Source of the DNA: Candidatus Competibacter phosphatis
Lineage (GTDB): Bacteria > Pseudomonadota > Gammaproteobacteria > Competibacterales > Competibacteraceae
Reading direction: 5' to 3'
Assembly: GCF_012939995.1 (NCBI RefSeq)
Contig: NZ_SPMZ01000028.1
Location: 22,399 to 86,398 of the forward strand
Length of the DNA: 64,000 nt
Shown here: piece by piece, positions 37,087 to 46,823 of the stretch
Layout of the letters: each line of letters begins with the position of its first letter
Position numbering within the stretch: the first letter of the stretch is position 1
Made by a program: the position numbers and the translations under genes
The notes under the pieces: generated by a model
The model's input: the letters and a program-made list of their open reading frames with translations, nothing else
What the model was told of the DNA's origin: nothing
Databases searched by the model: none

Positions 37087-37362
37087 TTACGTTCTGAAAA
37101 CCGGACAGCTATTTTCGGGTATGGGGCGGTGCATTTCACACAGGCGCTCTTCCCAACGGCGGACATCGTTCTCCATGGAACCCAAGGTGAAGAGTTGGCC
37201 GGTGATGTAATCGCCGAAGGTGCCCAGACGCGAGTTCTGGTTAGCCAGGGACGCGCCCAGGTGTGGGTCTTCACGAATCAATAATGCGATCTCCCGAGTG
37301 GAATCGATCGCGGTTTGCAGTGCCGCGTGCAGATCGGACAAATGGTGTTGCAAGTCGCTCAT
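37087..37362 (-). CDS. Hypothetical protein, 91 residues
   Basis: Helical, cytosolic protein (MSDLQHHLSDLHAALQTAID then STREIALLIREDPHLGASL) with a coiled-coil-like first half and a C-terminal WEERLCEMHRPIPENS. No family recognised. GGGGAG lies eight bases before the ATG at 37362; the frame is open to 37464, and an ATG at 37389 (MANLLGSAG) is an alternative. It follows the glutamate dehydrogenase gene by 165 bases on the same strand. Confidence 0.5.
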   Translation of the reverse strand: MSDLQHHLSDLHAALQTAIDSTREIALLIREDPHLGASLANQNSRLGTFGDYITGQLFTLGSMENDVRRWEERLCEMHRPIPENSCPVFRT

Positions 37363-37527
37363 GCCAGCGCTCCCCAGCAGGTTGGCCATTACTCCAAGGC
37401 TCCACCTTGGCGGAGTTGGGTGGGATAACCGTCCGATGGTAAAGCGGTTCATCGTTTTTTTCACCTCCCCCGCTTGCCTGCGATCGCGGGAAGAACGGTT
37501 GCCATGTTTGACCGCGGCCTCGTCGAA

Positions 37528-40500
37528 TCAGTCCTCGCTCCGCCGCACCAGACTCGCCATCTCCCTTAACGCGACCGACAACATCGCCAAATCCGGTTGG
37601 CCCGCCGCCCGCAGGTCGGCGAACACGCCCCGGCAGCGCTCGACACCGGCCTGATTGTGCGCCAGCCAGCTTTCCAGCCGTTCCTCCGGGGTTTGCGCGT
37701 TGGCGGTCGAGCGCAGCACATCCAGGGTCAACACTCGGCCCTGGTCGTACAGGATGTCGAGCAGCGCCGCTCGCGAGCGGTTCTGCCAGTGATTGGCCAC
37801 CGGCAAATCGAGGATGCTTTGCCGTAGCCAGTTCAGCGTCAGCCGATTGGTCAGGCCGAAATACACAGTCGCCACCACGGTTTCGGGTAGTGCCGTCTGC
37901 GTCGCCACCTCGATCAGGTCCAGCGCCGAGAACAGCGCCCCCAAGCTTGCCGCCCAGTGTGCCAGCTCGGCCGGCGCCCCCGCCGCCGTCAGTTCTCGGC
38001 AGGCCGACTGAAAGGCTTCCCGTTCGTCCGTTTGCAGCAGATTCGGCAGTTCGACCATCAAGGTCGTCACTCCGGGATTGAACTGTTTGACCACCGCCTC
38101 GATCGCCAGCGGCGGTCGGCGATGCCGCAACAACCACAGGCTGGCGCGTTCCAGCAATCGCTGGCTGTAGCCGATCATGGTGGTTTGCACGGATGCGAGC
38201 ACTTGATTATCCAATGCCTCGATGGCGCTCCATAATCGCCGGGCCTCGAAGATTTCCCGCGCGGCGCTGTAGGCGCGGGCAATGGTTGGATAGGTCTCGC
38301 CGGTTTCCTCCCACAGCCGGAACGCGAAGGTACTGCCCATGCGGTTCAGCGTACTGTTGGTGATGTAGGTGGCGATGATCTCGCGCCGCAGCGGATGATC
38401 CCGCATCTGCTCGACAAAGCGCGCCTGCAACGGCCGGGGAAAATACATCAGCAGCTCGTTCTGCAAATACGCGTCTTCCGGCACGTCGGAGGCCAACAGT
38501 TCCTCGTACAGCGCGATCTTGCCATAGGCCAGCAGTACCGCGAGTTCCGGCGGCGTCAGCCCCTCGCGGGCCGTTTCCCGCTCCACCAGCTCCTCGTCGT
38601 CGGGCAGGAATTCCAGGGCGCGGTTCAGCTTTCCGGCCTTTTCCAGGGAGCGCATGACCCGAATGTGGTCGCCCAGCGACTCCGCCGCCTGGGCACGGGT
38701 CAGGCTGATGGCCTGGGGTTGCAGATAGTTTTGCCGCAACACCAGTTCTCCCACTTCGTCGGTCATGTCGGCCAGCAACTGGTTGCGTTGCTTCTCGGTC
38801 ATGTCGCCGCTGACGACCACCTGGTTCAACAGAATCTTGATGTTGACCTCGTGATCCGAGCAGTTGACGCCGCCGGAGTTGTCGATGGCGTCGGTGAGCA
38901 CCTGGCCCCCGCCGCGCGCGAATTCGATCCGGCCCAGTTGGGTCAGGCCCAGATTGCCGCCTTCCCCCACCACCTTGCAGCGCAGTTCGTCGCCGTTGAT
39001 GCGTACCGCGTCGTTAGCGCGGTCGCCGACTTCGGAATCGTTTTCCCGCCGGGCCTTGACGTAGGTGCCGATACCGCCGTTCCACAGCAGATCGACCGGC
39101 GCCTTCAACAGGTTGCGAACCAGTTCATTGGGCGTCAGCCGCTCGGCCCGGATGTCGAGCGCTGCGCGCGCTTCCGGGCTGAGCACGATGGACTTGGCGG
39201 CGCGAGGGTATACCGCCCCACCCGCCGACAACAGGGATTTGTCGTAGTCGTCCCAGGAGGAGCGGGGCAGGGCGAACAGGCGTTCCCGCTCGCGGAAGCT
39301 GATTTCGGGATTGGGATTCGGATCGATGAACACATGCAGGTGATTGAAGGCCGCCAGCACCTTGAGGTGACGCGACAGCAACATGCCGTTGCCGAACACG
39401 TCCCCGGACATGTCGCCGATGCCGACCACGGTGATGTCGTCGCGGGTCTGGATGTCCTTGCCCATTTCCCGGAAATGGCGTTTGACCGACTCCCAGGCGC
39501 CGCGCGCGGTGATGCCCATTTTCTTGTGATCGTAGCCGGCGGATCCCCCGGACGCGAAGGCGTCGCCCAGCCAGAAGCCGTAATCGGCGGAAATGCCGTT
39601 GGCGATATCGGAAAACGTGGCGGTGCCCTTATCCGCCGCGACCACCAGATAGGGATCGTCGCGGTCGTAGCGGACCACTCGCGGCGGCGCGACGACATGG
39701 CCGGCGACTCGGTTGTCGCTGATGTCCAGCAAACCGCGAATGAAGGTTTGGTAACAGGCGATGGCTTCCCGCTGCAAGTCTTCCCGTTTGGTCGGGGGTT
39801 GCTTGAGCACGAAACCGCCCTTGGCGCCGACCGGCACGATCACGGCGTTTTTCACCATCTGCGCCTTCATCAGGCCCAGCACCTCGGTGCGAAAATCCTC
39901 GCGCCGATCCGACCAGCGCAGACCGCCGCGCGCCACCGGCCCGCCGCGCAGGTGCACCGCTTCCACCCGAGGCGAGTACACGAAAATCTCGAACATCGGG
40001 CGCGGCAGCGGCAATTCGTCGATGCGGGTGGGATCGAATTTGAAGGACAGATAATCCTTGGGTCGTCCCTGAGGGTCGGTCTGGAAGAAATTGGTGCGCA
40101 AGGTGGCCTGGATGATGTTCAGGAACCGCCGCAGAATGCGATCCTCATCCAGACTGCTGACCTTTTCCAGCGCCTCCTCGATGGTCACCAGCAGGGCGGT
40201 GGCGTGCCGTTCGGCGCCGTCGCGGGCCTCGGGCGCGAACCGGGCGTGGAACAGATCCACCAGCATGCGGGCGATCGACGAATGATCGCTCAGGGTGCGT
40301 TCCATGTAAGCCTGGCTGAACGGGATGCGGGTTTGCAGCAAATACCGGCAATAGGCTCGCAACATCGCCACGTCGCGCCATGGCAGCCGCGCCGCCAGCA
40401 CCAGCCGGTTGAAACCGTCGTTTTCCGCCTCGCCGGTCCAGAGCCGGGCAAAGGCATCCTGGAAAATATCCTTGACCTGAGGGGCATCCACCTGAATGCC

Positions 40501-42357
40501 GACATCCTCGCGCATGTTGAAATCCAGCACCCACAGTCGAGCGCCGTCGCGAGTGGCGATTTCGTAGGGACGCGCGGTCAGCACTCGCAGACCCATCCGC
40601 TCCAGCATCGGCAGCACGTCGGACAGCGGAATTGGCTGTTCGGGGCCGAAGACCTTGAAGCGCAAGAGTCCTTCCGGGTCTTCCAGGGGTCGATACAACC
40701 GCATGTCCAGCGGGTAGGTGGCGCAAATCCGGTCCAGTCGCAGAATGTCGCTCACCGCAGTGCGGGCGGTGAAATCTTCCTTATAAGCGGTGGGAAAGGC
40801 TTGGCCGTAGCGTTGGAACAGAGTGTTGCCCTGTTCCTCGCCGCATTGTTCCAGCAGGGCGCGCTGCAATTCTTCCTCCCAGGATTGCGTGGCCTCGCGC
40901 AACTGAGCTTCCAGCTCCGATATGGAATTCTCGGGAATCTTTCCGGGCTTGGCGCGAATGGAAAACCAGAGCTGCGCCATGACCGATTCGTTGAACTGGG
41001 TGGTGAAAGTGGAAGATTCACCGTTGAAAGCCTGCATCAGGATGTTTTGGATCCGCAGCCGTACTTCGGTGTTGTATTTTTCCCGATGCACATAGACCAG
41101 ACAGGAAACGAAGCGGTCGAACGGGTCCTTGCGGGCGAACAATCGCAACCGCTGCCGTTCCTTGAGGTGCAGGATGCCGGTGGCGATGTCGAGCAACTCG
41201 TCGTCCGTGGCCTGAAACAGATCGTCGCGGGGGAAGGTCTCCAAAATGTTCTGCAGGGCCTTGCCGGCGTGGCCCTTGGGCGAAATGCCGGAACGGGCCA
41301 ATACCCGTTCGATCTTGCCGCGCAGCAGCGGGATTCGTCGCGGATTGGTGTTGTAGACCTGAGCGGTGAACAGACCCAGAACCAGTTGTTCGCCGACGAT
41401 CTGACCGTCGGCATTGAAGCGTTTGATCCCCAGATAATCCAGCGGCACCGGGCGGTGGACGGTGGAACGGGCGCCGGCCTTGGCGATGATCAGCGGTTTG
41501 GCGAACTGGGACGAGCGACCCAGTTCCAGCGGCAGCATGGCCAGATCGCGGGAAATATCGCTGTCGTCGCTGCGCAGCAAGCCGAGACCGGAACGGGGCA
41601 CGGCACACAGCGACAGTTGGCCGTCCTTCTCCAGCAGTTCGTAATCGCGATACCCCAGGAAGGTGAAATGTTCGTTGGCCACCCAACGCAGAAATTCCTG
41701 CATGTCACCGACTTCCGAGGCGTGCAGGGGTAACTTGGCGGTTTCCAGACCGGTGGCGATGCCCGTCAGCCGTTCTCGCATGACCGGCCAGTCCTCGACG
41801 GCGGCGCGCACGTCGCCCAGCGCGCGCAGCAGCCCCGCCCGCAGATCGGCCATCAACTTGGGATCGGTGATCCGGTCCACCTCGAAATGCATGGTGGCTT
41901 CGCTGATGCCTTCATCGGTTCCGCCTGGAAGAATGCGTTGCAAATGACCGTCGGCATCGCGCGTCACCCGCAGCACCGGATGGATGACCTGGTGCACCGT
42001 GAGACCGTGCCGATTGAGTTCCATCGTCATGGAATCCACCAGGAACGGCATGTCGTCGGTGACAATCTCCACCACGGTGTGGGTGCATTGCCAGCCGTGT
42101 TCCTCGAAGCTGGGATTGTAGACCCGGATGATCGGGATGCCCGGTCGCCGCTGGCGGCTGAGATTCCAGTGGGACAGGGCCGCGCCGTACAGGTCTTCCG
42201 GGGCTCTTTCGAGCAAGTCCTCGGTTGCCACCCAAGCGTAATAATGGCGCACGAAAGCCTGTGCCATGTCCACCGACGGTTCGGGCAAACGCTCCCGCAT
42301 CAGTTCGGTCACACGTTCGATCAGTTGCGCCGCTTTGTCCGTGAGTTTGCTGGTCAT
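37528..42357 (-). CDS. NAD-specific glutamate dehydrogenase, large (about 180 kDa) type
   Basis: About 1609 residues, the size of the NAD-GDH class first described in Streptomyces and Pseudomonas. It deaminates glutamate to 2-oxoglutarate. The N-terminal half has ACT-like regulatory segments (VEIVTDDMPFLVDSMTMELN); the catalytic core (about residues 800–1200) includes GGLRWSDRREDFRTEVLGLM, VPVGAKGGFVLKQPP with the catalytic Lys region, and VGIGDMSGDVFGNGMLLS of the nucleotide-binding domain. GAGGT seven bases before the ATG at 42357 decides the start over upstream alternatives. Monocistronic, perhaps with the small hypothetical gene that follows. The long open frames on the opposite strand are shadows. 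Confidence 0.96.
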   Translation of the reverse strand: MTSKLTDKAAQLIERVTELMRERLPEPSVDMAQAFVRHYYAWVATEDLLERAPEDLYGAALSHWNLSRQRRPGIPIIRVYNPSFEEHGWQCTHTVVEIVTDDMPFLVDSMTMELNRHGLTVHQVIHPVLRVTRDADGHLQRILPGGTDEGISEATMHFEVDRITDPKLMADLRAGLLRALGDVRAAVEDWPVMRERLTGIATGLETAKLPLHASEVGDMQEFLRWVANEHFTFLGYRDYELLEKDGQLSLCAVPRSGLGLLRSDDSDISRDLAMLPLELGRSSQFAKPLIIAKAGARSTVHRPVPLDYLGIKRFNADGQIVGEQLVLGLFTAQVYNTNPRRIPLLRGKIERVLARSGISPKGHAGKALQNILETFPRDDLFQATDDELLDIATGILHLKERQRLRLFARKDPFDRFVSCLVYVHREKYNTEVRLRIQNILMQAFNGESSTFTTQFNESVMAQLWFSIRAKPGKIPENSISELEAQLREATQSWEEELQRALLEQCGEEQGNTLFQRYGQAFPTAYKEDFTARTAVSDILRLDRICATYPLDMRLYRPLEDPEGLLRFKVFGPEQPIPLSDVLPMLERMGLRVLTARPYEIATRDGARLWVLDFNMREDVGIQVDAPQVKDIFQDAFARLWTGEAENDGFNRLVLAARLPWRDVAMLRAYCRYLLQTRIPFSQAYMERTLSDHSSIARMLVDLFHARFAPEARDGAERHATALLVTIEEALEKVSSLDEDRILRRFLNIIQATLRTNFFQTDPQGRPKDYLSFKFDPTRIDELPLPRPMFEIFVYSPRVEAVHLRGGPVARGGLRWSDRREDFRTEVLGLMKAQMVKNAVIVPVGAKGGFVLKQPPTKREDLQREAIACYQTFIRGLLDISDNRVAGHVVAPPRVVRYDRDDPYLVVAADKGTATFSDIANGISADYGFWLGDAFASGGSAGYDHKKMGITARGAWESVKRHFREMGKDIQTRDDITVVGIGDMSGDVFGNGMLLSRHLKVLAAFNHLHVFIDPNPNPEISFRERERLFALPRSSWDDYDKSLLSAGGAVYPRAAKSIVLSPEARAALDIRAERLTPNELVRNLLKAPVDLLWNGGIGTYVKARRENDSEVGDRANDAVRINGDELRCKVVGEGGNLGLTQLGRIEFARGGGQVLTDAIDNSGGVNCSDHEVNIKILLNQVVVSGDMTEKQRNQLLADMTDEVGELVLRQNYLQPQAISLTRAQAAESLGDHIRVMRSLEKAGKLNRALEFLPDDEELVERETAREGLTPPELAVLLAYGKIALYEELLASDVPEDAYLQNELLMYFPRPLQARFVEQMRDHPLRREIIATYITNSTLNRMGSTFAFRLWEETGETYPTIARAYSAAREIFEARRLWSAIEALDNQVLASVQTTMIGYSQRLLERASLWLLRHRRPPLAIEAVVKQFNPGVTTLMVELPNLLQTDEREAFQSACRELTAAGAPAELAHWAASLGALFSALDLIEVATQTALPETVVATVYFGLTNRLTLNWLRQSILDLPVANHWQNRSRAALLDILYDQGRVLTLDVLRSTANAQTPEERLESWLAHNQAGVERCRGVFADLRAAGQPDLAMLSVALREMASLVRRSED

Positions 42358-42655
42358 CCACATTACCTCGCTGGGTTGTTGTCGTTGTCGGGTCGGCACG
42401 CCACCGATACGGGTTCGGCGGTTCGGTTTTTGGACGGTCGGTCCGGGTCAGGCGCCAAATGCCGTTGCCGATGGCTTGGCGCCATAACCTGAATCGCCAC
42501 GCGCTCGATCCCTTTCAGGGGCTACCTTGCGTCTACATTTTCCAAGAGGGGTTTTTTCATGATAGTCGTTGGCAACGGCGCGAGTGATAAGACATGGCTG
42601 GTTCAAGGACCGGAAGCGCCGTCGGCGACCCTTGTGAGAGTCTTGAGGAAACCCC
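42358..42655. other. Upstream region of the glutamate dehydrogenase gene
   Basis: About 300 bases with no gene seen. It should carry the promoter of the dehydrogenase on the minus strand. It ends in sequence similar to the leader of the DUF924 gene. Confidence 0.35.
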
Positions 42656-42742
42656 ATGACACATTCCGAAAATATCGCCAATACCATGGAAGTTCAGGTG
42701 TTTTGGTTCGCGGTCACGCCGGAAACTTGCAGGTTGGATTAG
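42656..42742 (+). pseudogene. Deleted mini-copy of the DUF924 gene
   Basis: A 28-codon frame starting MTHSENIANTMEVQVFWFAV matches the start of the intact DUF924 gene at 43966 (MTHSEGIASATEILEFWFAA); the nine bases before the ATG, GAAACCCC plus neighbour, are also shared. After TGGTTCGCG it jumps to the segment that follows the second TGGTTCGCG of the intact gene, so 27 bases were lost between two direct repeats. It then runs into a stop followed by AGGCCATG, as after the intact gene's stop. Almost all of the coding region is missing. Confidence 0.65.
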
Positions 42743-43092
42743 GCCATGGGCCGCAACCCAATATTTGGATCTTTTGGGTTACGCGCCATGCGTTAACTCA
42801 ATCCACATCCATGGCCGACACGATTGCTATATGGCCGAGGTCGTTCGCTTTCGGCCTGTCCATGCTGAACCCGTCGCGCAAGCCGAAATGAGCCGGCGAG
42901 AGGTTCATCTTGAGCGATCTTCCGACACCGAGACCTTGCTTGAAACCTTCGAGAACTCCCAGCCTTCCTTCAAGGAAGGAGGTGTCATCAGCGCCATGGC
43001 ATTGAATTCCGAGCGTTCCCTTGGTTTTGGCAAGTAATGTGCTCCGGTCGGTGTCCTAAAATCGTAATGAGTGACTCTAACTGGAGAGAAAA
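42743..43092. other. Gene-free stretch between the DUF924 remnant and the next gene
   Basis: About 350 bases with no supported gene. It contains the hairpin CCTTCCTT-C-AAGGAAGG at 42963–42979 and the likely promoter for the gene starting at 43093. Confidence 0.4.
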
Positions 43093-43857
43093 ATGGCAAA
43101 TCCGACAGTGACATTCTGGATTTCGGCGTTTATCCCAAAAACGGTGAAGGGCTATACCCAGGCCATTACCAAAGGGGTGCACTTGGGCAAAACGGCCGTG
43201 CCCCTGCCGGCCATTGCCCGGACCTGGCCGGGCAACTGGACCAAGGATTGGAATGCGGGCTACCTTACCGACCAGCGGGGCTTTAGTAATTCGCAAAGCG
43301 CCAGCCATCGCATGCAGTCATCCGCCATCGTCGATCTCGTCACCAAGCGCATGCTCCATTCCGCGCATACGACATCTGGAACAACGGAAGTGAACCTCGT
43401 ATCCGGCGCGCAAACGGGTTTCAAGAACGCCGACATGTCGCGCTGTTCGATGACCCAGAAGGCGCCGACGTTCCCTGGTCCGCCTCCCTTTGGTGGCATT
43501 GGCGCGCATCTGCGAGCGACCCAGGGCGGCACCACGTTTCCCGGTCAGACGCGACCGGACCCGCCCGCGACCGGGCCGGCCGAGCTGCACCTCATTGCGA
43601 AAGCGGGTGATCCATTGGTCGGCATGGCGGCGGACATCGACTTCGTTGGTGTGTTTACCGTATCGCCGACGAGTGGCGGTAAGTTCAGTGTGTCGTTTAA
43701 CGGGAAAATCGATGATTTTCCAGCCTACGAGTGCTATGCGACCTTCAACGGCGTGACCAAGACCTTGTTTACCAATTCACCACCTGCCGGGAACACGGTC
43801 GTCGATCTGCTGGGCTTCGCGAAGAGAAGCGTGTCGGGTTCGGTGTCGTTTCCTTGA
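43093..43857 (+). CDS. Hypothetical protein, 254 residues (possibly DUF3238-like)
   Basis: No signal peptide. The N-terminal text (VTFWISAFIPKTVKGY, then DQRGFSNSQSASHRMQSSAI) recalls the layout I remember for DUF3238 proteins, FIP followed by D-x-RGFS and S-x-R, but I hold this loosely. The C-terminal half is beta-rich (FVGVFTVSPTSGGKFSVSFN, DDFPAYECYATFNG). GGAGAG four bases upstream supports the ATG. It lies between the DUF924 remnant and the intact DUF924 gene, so it may have arrived with, or caused, that duplication. A hairpin follows its stop. Confidence 0.6.
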   Translation: MANPTVTFWISAFIPKTVKGYTQAITKGVHLGKTAVPLPAIARTWPGNWTKDWNAGYLTDQRGFSNSQSASHRMQSSAIVDLVTKRMLHSAHTTSGTTEVNLVSGAQTGFKNADMSRCSMTQKAPTFPGPPPFGGIGAHLRATQGGTTFPGQTRPDPPATGPAELHLIAKAGDPLVGMAADIDFVGVFTVSPTSGGKFSVSFNGKIDDFPAYECYATFNGVTKTLFTNSPPAGNTVVDLLGFAKRSVSGSVSFP

Positions 43858-43871
43858 ACCGTATTGGCATG

Positions 43872-43896
43872 GCATCGGCCGCGGAATGGCCGATGC
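43872..43896 (+). terminator. Hairpin after the 254-residue hypothetical gene
   Basis: Perfect nine-base stem GCATCGGCC / GGCCGATGC with a seven-base loop, 15 bases after the stop. Only TT follows, so it is a weak intrinsic terminator at best. Confidence 0.5.
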
Positions 43897-43965
43897 TTGC
43901 TGGTGGGCGATTGAACGCATCGACGGCGGCGTGGCCAATATCTCTGGAAAATTCGGAGAAACCCC

Positions 43966-44529
43966 ATGACACATTCCGAAGGTATCGCCAGCGCCACGGA
44001 AATCCTGGAGTTCTGGTTCGCGGCGGAAGTCAAGCCACTGTGGTTCGCGTCCACGCCGGAGTTCGATGAGGCGCTGCACGAACGCTTTCTGGTCACGTAT
44101 CGGGTAGCGGCAACCGGCCAGTTGGAGGATTGGGAACGGACGCCGTTGGGTGCGTTGGCTCTGGTGATCGTGTTGGATCAATTTCCGCTGAATCTGTTTC
44201 GGGGCCATCCCAAGAGTTTTGCCACCGAAGCCGCCGCCCGCGTGGTGGCGGATCGCGCCATCGCGCGCGGTTCCGACCGGGAGATGGGCCCGGAACAACG
44301 GTTGTTCCTGTACCTGCCGTTCATGCACGGCGAGGCGCTGGCGGACCAGGAACGCTCGGTGCGGCTTTTCCAGCAAGCCGGGCTGGAAGAGAGTCTGCGT
44401 TTCGCCCGCCACCACCACGATCTGATTCGCCGCTTCGGCCGGTTTCCGCACCGCAACGCCATCCTGGAGCGGGAGAGCACGCCCCAGGAGATCGCCTACC
44501 TCGCCTCACCCGAGGCGTTTCTCGGCTAG
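43966..44529 (+). CDS. DUF924 family protein
   Basis: 187 residues, all helical, with the family text ILEFWFAAEVKPLWFASTPE, GALALVIVLDQFPLNLFRGH, FLYLPFMHGEALADQERSV and FGRFPHRNAILERESTPQE. The fold is TPR-like; no activity is established. It converges with the glycerate kinase gene. A deleted second copy of its 5' end lies at 42656. Confidence 0.9.
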   Translation: MTHSEGIASATEILEFWFAAEVKPLWFASTPEFDEALHERFLVTYRVAATGQLEDWERTPLGALALVIVLDQFPLNLFRGHPKSFATEAAARVVADRAIARGSDREMGPEQRLFLYLPFMHGEALADQERSVRLFQQAGLEESLRFARHHHDLIRRFGRFPHRNAILERESTPQEIAYLASPEAFLG

Positions 44530-44556
44530 GCCATGAACCGCCTCGACTTTCCCGTA

Positions 44557-44583
44557 GGCCCCAACTGTTGAGAAGATGGGGCC
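44557..44583. terminator. Hairpin between convergent DUF924 and glycerate kinase genes
   Basis: Seven-base perfect stem GGCCCCA / TGGGGCC around a 13-base loop, 27 bases after the DUF924 stop. No T tract. Confidence 0.35.
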
Positions 44584-44657
44584 ATGAGGGCGTCGATAAA
44601 CTTTTCGCCCGCTGGGCCTACCCTTTACGTCGGCGCCGCCACTGGACGATATCGGCG

Positions 44658-45809
44658 CTATCCTGCTTCGGCGCGGCGGTGGCCCGCCAGGAAAGCGCGC
44701 ACCGCTTGTTCAGCGGCGACGGCCAGATAATCGCCACCGGCCGTCATCGCCTGCTCCAGGCTGACCGGTCCCGGACACAGGCTGAATACCGCGTCGATAC
44801 CCCGCTCGTACAGGGATTCGAGACCGCCACCGACGCTGCCAGCGATGGCGATACAGGGTATGCCGAGCGCGCGAGCACGTTCCGCCACGCCGGCCGGGGC
44901 CTTGCCAAAGGCGGTTTGAAAATCGATCTGGCCCTCGGCAGTCAATACCAAGTCCGCGCCACGCAGTTGTTCGTCCAGGCCGATCAGATCCAGCACCAGA
45001 TCGACGCCGCGTCGCAGTTCAGCGTTCAGGAAAGCCTTCAAGCCCGCGCCCAGACCGCCGGCCGCGCCGGCGCCCGGCAACTCGCGCACGTCCCAGCCGA
45101 GATCGCGCTCGATCACCGCCGCCAGATGAGCCAATCCAGCCTCCAGCGCCCGCACCTGTTCGGGCGTGGCGCCCTTCTGGGGGGCGTAGACACGGGCCGC
45201 GCCGCGTTCGCCCAGCAACGGGTTGTCCACGTCGCAGATCGCCTCCACTCGCAGCCCGGCTAGCCGTGGATCGAGTCTATCGAGATCGATGCGTTCGATG
45301 GCGGCCAGTGCCCCACCGACCGGTTCGACCGGAGCGTCGTTCTTGTCCAGGAAGCGCGCGCCCAGGGCCGTCGCCATGCCGATGCCGCCGTCGTTGGTGG
45401 CACTGCCGCCGATGCCGATCACCAAATGGGAAATTCCCAGATCCAACGCCGCCGCGATCAGTTCTCCCGTACCGAGGGTGGTGGTGAGCATGGGGTCGAG
45501 CCGATCCCTGGACAACAGCGCCAGGCCGCTGGCGGTCGCCATTTCGATCGCCGCCAACCGCCGCGCGGGCACATGGCAGAACGTGGCGAGCACGGGATCG
45601 CCGCGCGGGCCGGTGACGGTGACGGTGCGCGCCTCGCCGTTCAGGGCGTTGATCAGCACGTCGGCTAGTCCGTCGCCGCCGTCGGCGACCGGAACCCGCG
45701 CGATCTCAGCGTTCGGACAGGCCCGCGCGACGCCGCGCGCCATGGCCGCCGCCGCCTGGGTGGCGGTCAGACAACCCTTGAGGGCGTTGGGAGCGAGTAC
45801 GATTTTCAT
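44658..45809 (-). CDS. Glycerate kinase (GarK/GlxK family)
   Basis: 383 residues of the bacterial type-I glycerate kinases: MKIVLAPNALKGCLTATQAA, VADGGDGLADVLINAL, GTGELIAAALDLGISHLVIG, GGSATNDGGIGMATALGARF, ELPGAGAAGGLGAGLKAFLN and LTAEGQIDFQTAFGKAPAG. It phosphorylates glycerate, probably to 2-phosphoglycerate, in photorespiratory or glucarate/allantoin-type routes. The open frame extends to 45842, but the ATG at 45809 puts the first beta-strand at the N-terminus as in the family. Confidence 0.95.
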   Translation of the reverse strand: MKIVLAPNALKGCLTATQAAAAMARGVARACPNAEIARVPVADGGDGLADVLINALNGEARTVTVTGPRGDPVLATFCHVPARRLAAIEMATASGLALLSRDRLDPMLTTTLGTGELIAAALDLGISHLVIGIGGSATNDGGIGMATALGARFLDKNDAPVEPVGGALAAIERIDLDRLDPRLAGLRVEAICDVDNPLLGERGAARVYAPQKGATPEQVRALEAGLAHLAAVIERDLGWDVRELPGAGAAGGLGAGLKAFLNAELRRGVDLVLDLIGLDEQLRGADLVLTAEGQIDFQTAFGKAPAGVAERARALGIPCIAIAGSVGGGLESLYERGIDAVFSLCPGPVSLEQAMTAGGDYLAVAAEQAVRAFLAGHRRAEAG

Positions 45810-45907
45810 GGGGTTCCACCCGGCGTTGGCACGGCATTCCACGCAAGATATCGCGAGCCCGGCGAATTCGCCCTCGGTCCGAAGGCGCGCCCGCCGCCGT
45901 CGCTCGC

Positions 45908-46618
45908 TCAGGCGAAGCCGATCTCGACACGCTTGTTGCGTTTGCCCTCGCTGCGGATGCGCAATACTTTGATGCGGCCGATCTCGGCGAGGTTGCGGAC
46001 GTGGGTGCCGCCACAGGGTTGCAGGTCGATGCCTGGAATCTTGAGCAGGCGCACCCGGCCGGCGCCGCGCGGTGGCTGCACGCTCATGGTCTTGACCAGT
46101 TCGGGCTGAGCGTCCAGTTCGGCGTCGGTGATCCAGACCGTTTCCGTGGCCACAGCGCGTTCGATCAGGGCATTCGCTTCCCGTTCGATGCGTTCGGCGT
46201 CGAGCAAGCTCATGTCGATGTCGAAATCCAGCCGGCCCTTGTCAGCGGCGATGTTGCCGCCGGTGACCGGCGCGACGACCACGCAGGACAGCACATGCAG
46301 GGCGGTGTGGATGCGCATGTGGGCGTAACGGCGCTCCCAGTCGAGTTCCGCCGTGACCGCATCGCCCACTGCCAGAGCGGGCGCGTCCGGCTCGGGTAGG
46401 TGGACGACGGCATCCGACCCTTCGCCGTGGCGAGTGTCGATCACCCGCACGGTCACGCCATCGGCCCGGCGCAGTTGGCCGGTGTCGCCGGGTTGTCCGC
46501 CGCCGCGCGGATAGAATACGGTGCGGTCCAGTTCGATGCCGTGTTCGGACACGGCGGTCACCTGCGCGGTGCAGGATTGCTGATAGGCATCGTCACGAAA
46601 GAGCAGTTCGCAGGCCAT
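45908..46618 (-). CDS. Alanyl-tRNA editing protein (AlaX family)
   Basis: 236 residues homologous to the editing domain of alanyl-tRNA synthetase. Zinc ligands are present: HMRIHTALHVL (His-x3-His) and CGGTHV (Cys-x3-His); RTVFYPRGGGQPGDTG is the family's Gly-rich segment. Free AlaX proteins hydrolyse Ser-tRNA(Ala) and Gly-tRNA(Ala) in trans. It has the long AlaX-II architecture. Divergent from the conflict-system genes, with a 205-base gap that must hold both promoters. Confidence 0.93.
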   Translation of the reverse strand: MACELLFRDDAYQQSCTAQVTAVSEHGIELDRTVFYPRGGGQPGDTGQLRRADGVTVRVIDTRHGEGSDAVVHLPEPDAPALAVGDAVTAELDWERRYAHMRIHTALHVLSCVVVAPVTGGNIAADKGRLDFDIDMSLLDAERIEREANALIERAVATETVWITDAELDAQPELVKTMSVQPPRGAGRVRLLKIPGIDLQPCGGTHVRNLAEIGRIKVLRIRSEGKRNKRVEIGFA

Positions 46619-46823
46619 TTTCTTTTTCCTTCGGTTGTGGTTATCCAGAGTTATATCAGGGATCGATTTTCACGATGCCGGGTTCCCGCCAATGGTATCA
46701 ATCCGTCTTCCTCGATGATTCCATGGCGGCGACCGACATGTAACATTTCGTCGCGGGTCGGACAGGAATTGCCAGGTGTCATGCGCTAATCTGTCTCGTA
46801 TCCCACACACAAGATAGGTTGTC

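Noticed and set aside
38395..41733. 1112-codon open frame antisense to the glutamate dehydrogenase gene
   Set aside because: It mirrors the codon bias of the sense gene in G+C-rich DNA; the protein is low-complexity His/Gln/Arg-rich text without a family, whereas the minus strand encodes a complete NAD-glutamate dehydrogenase.
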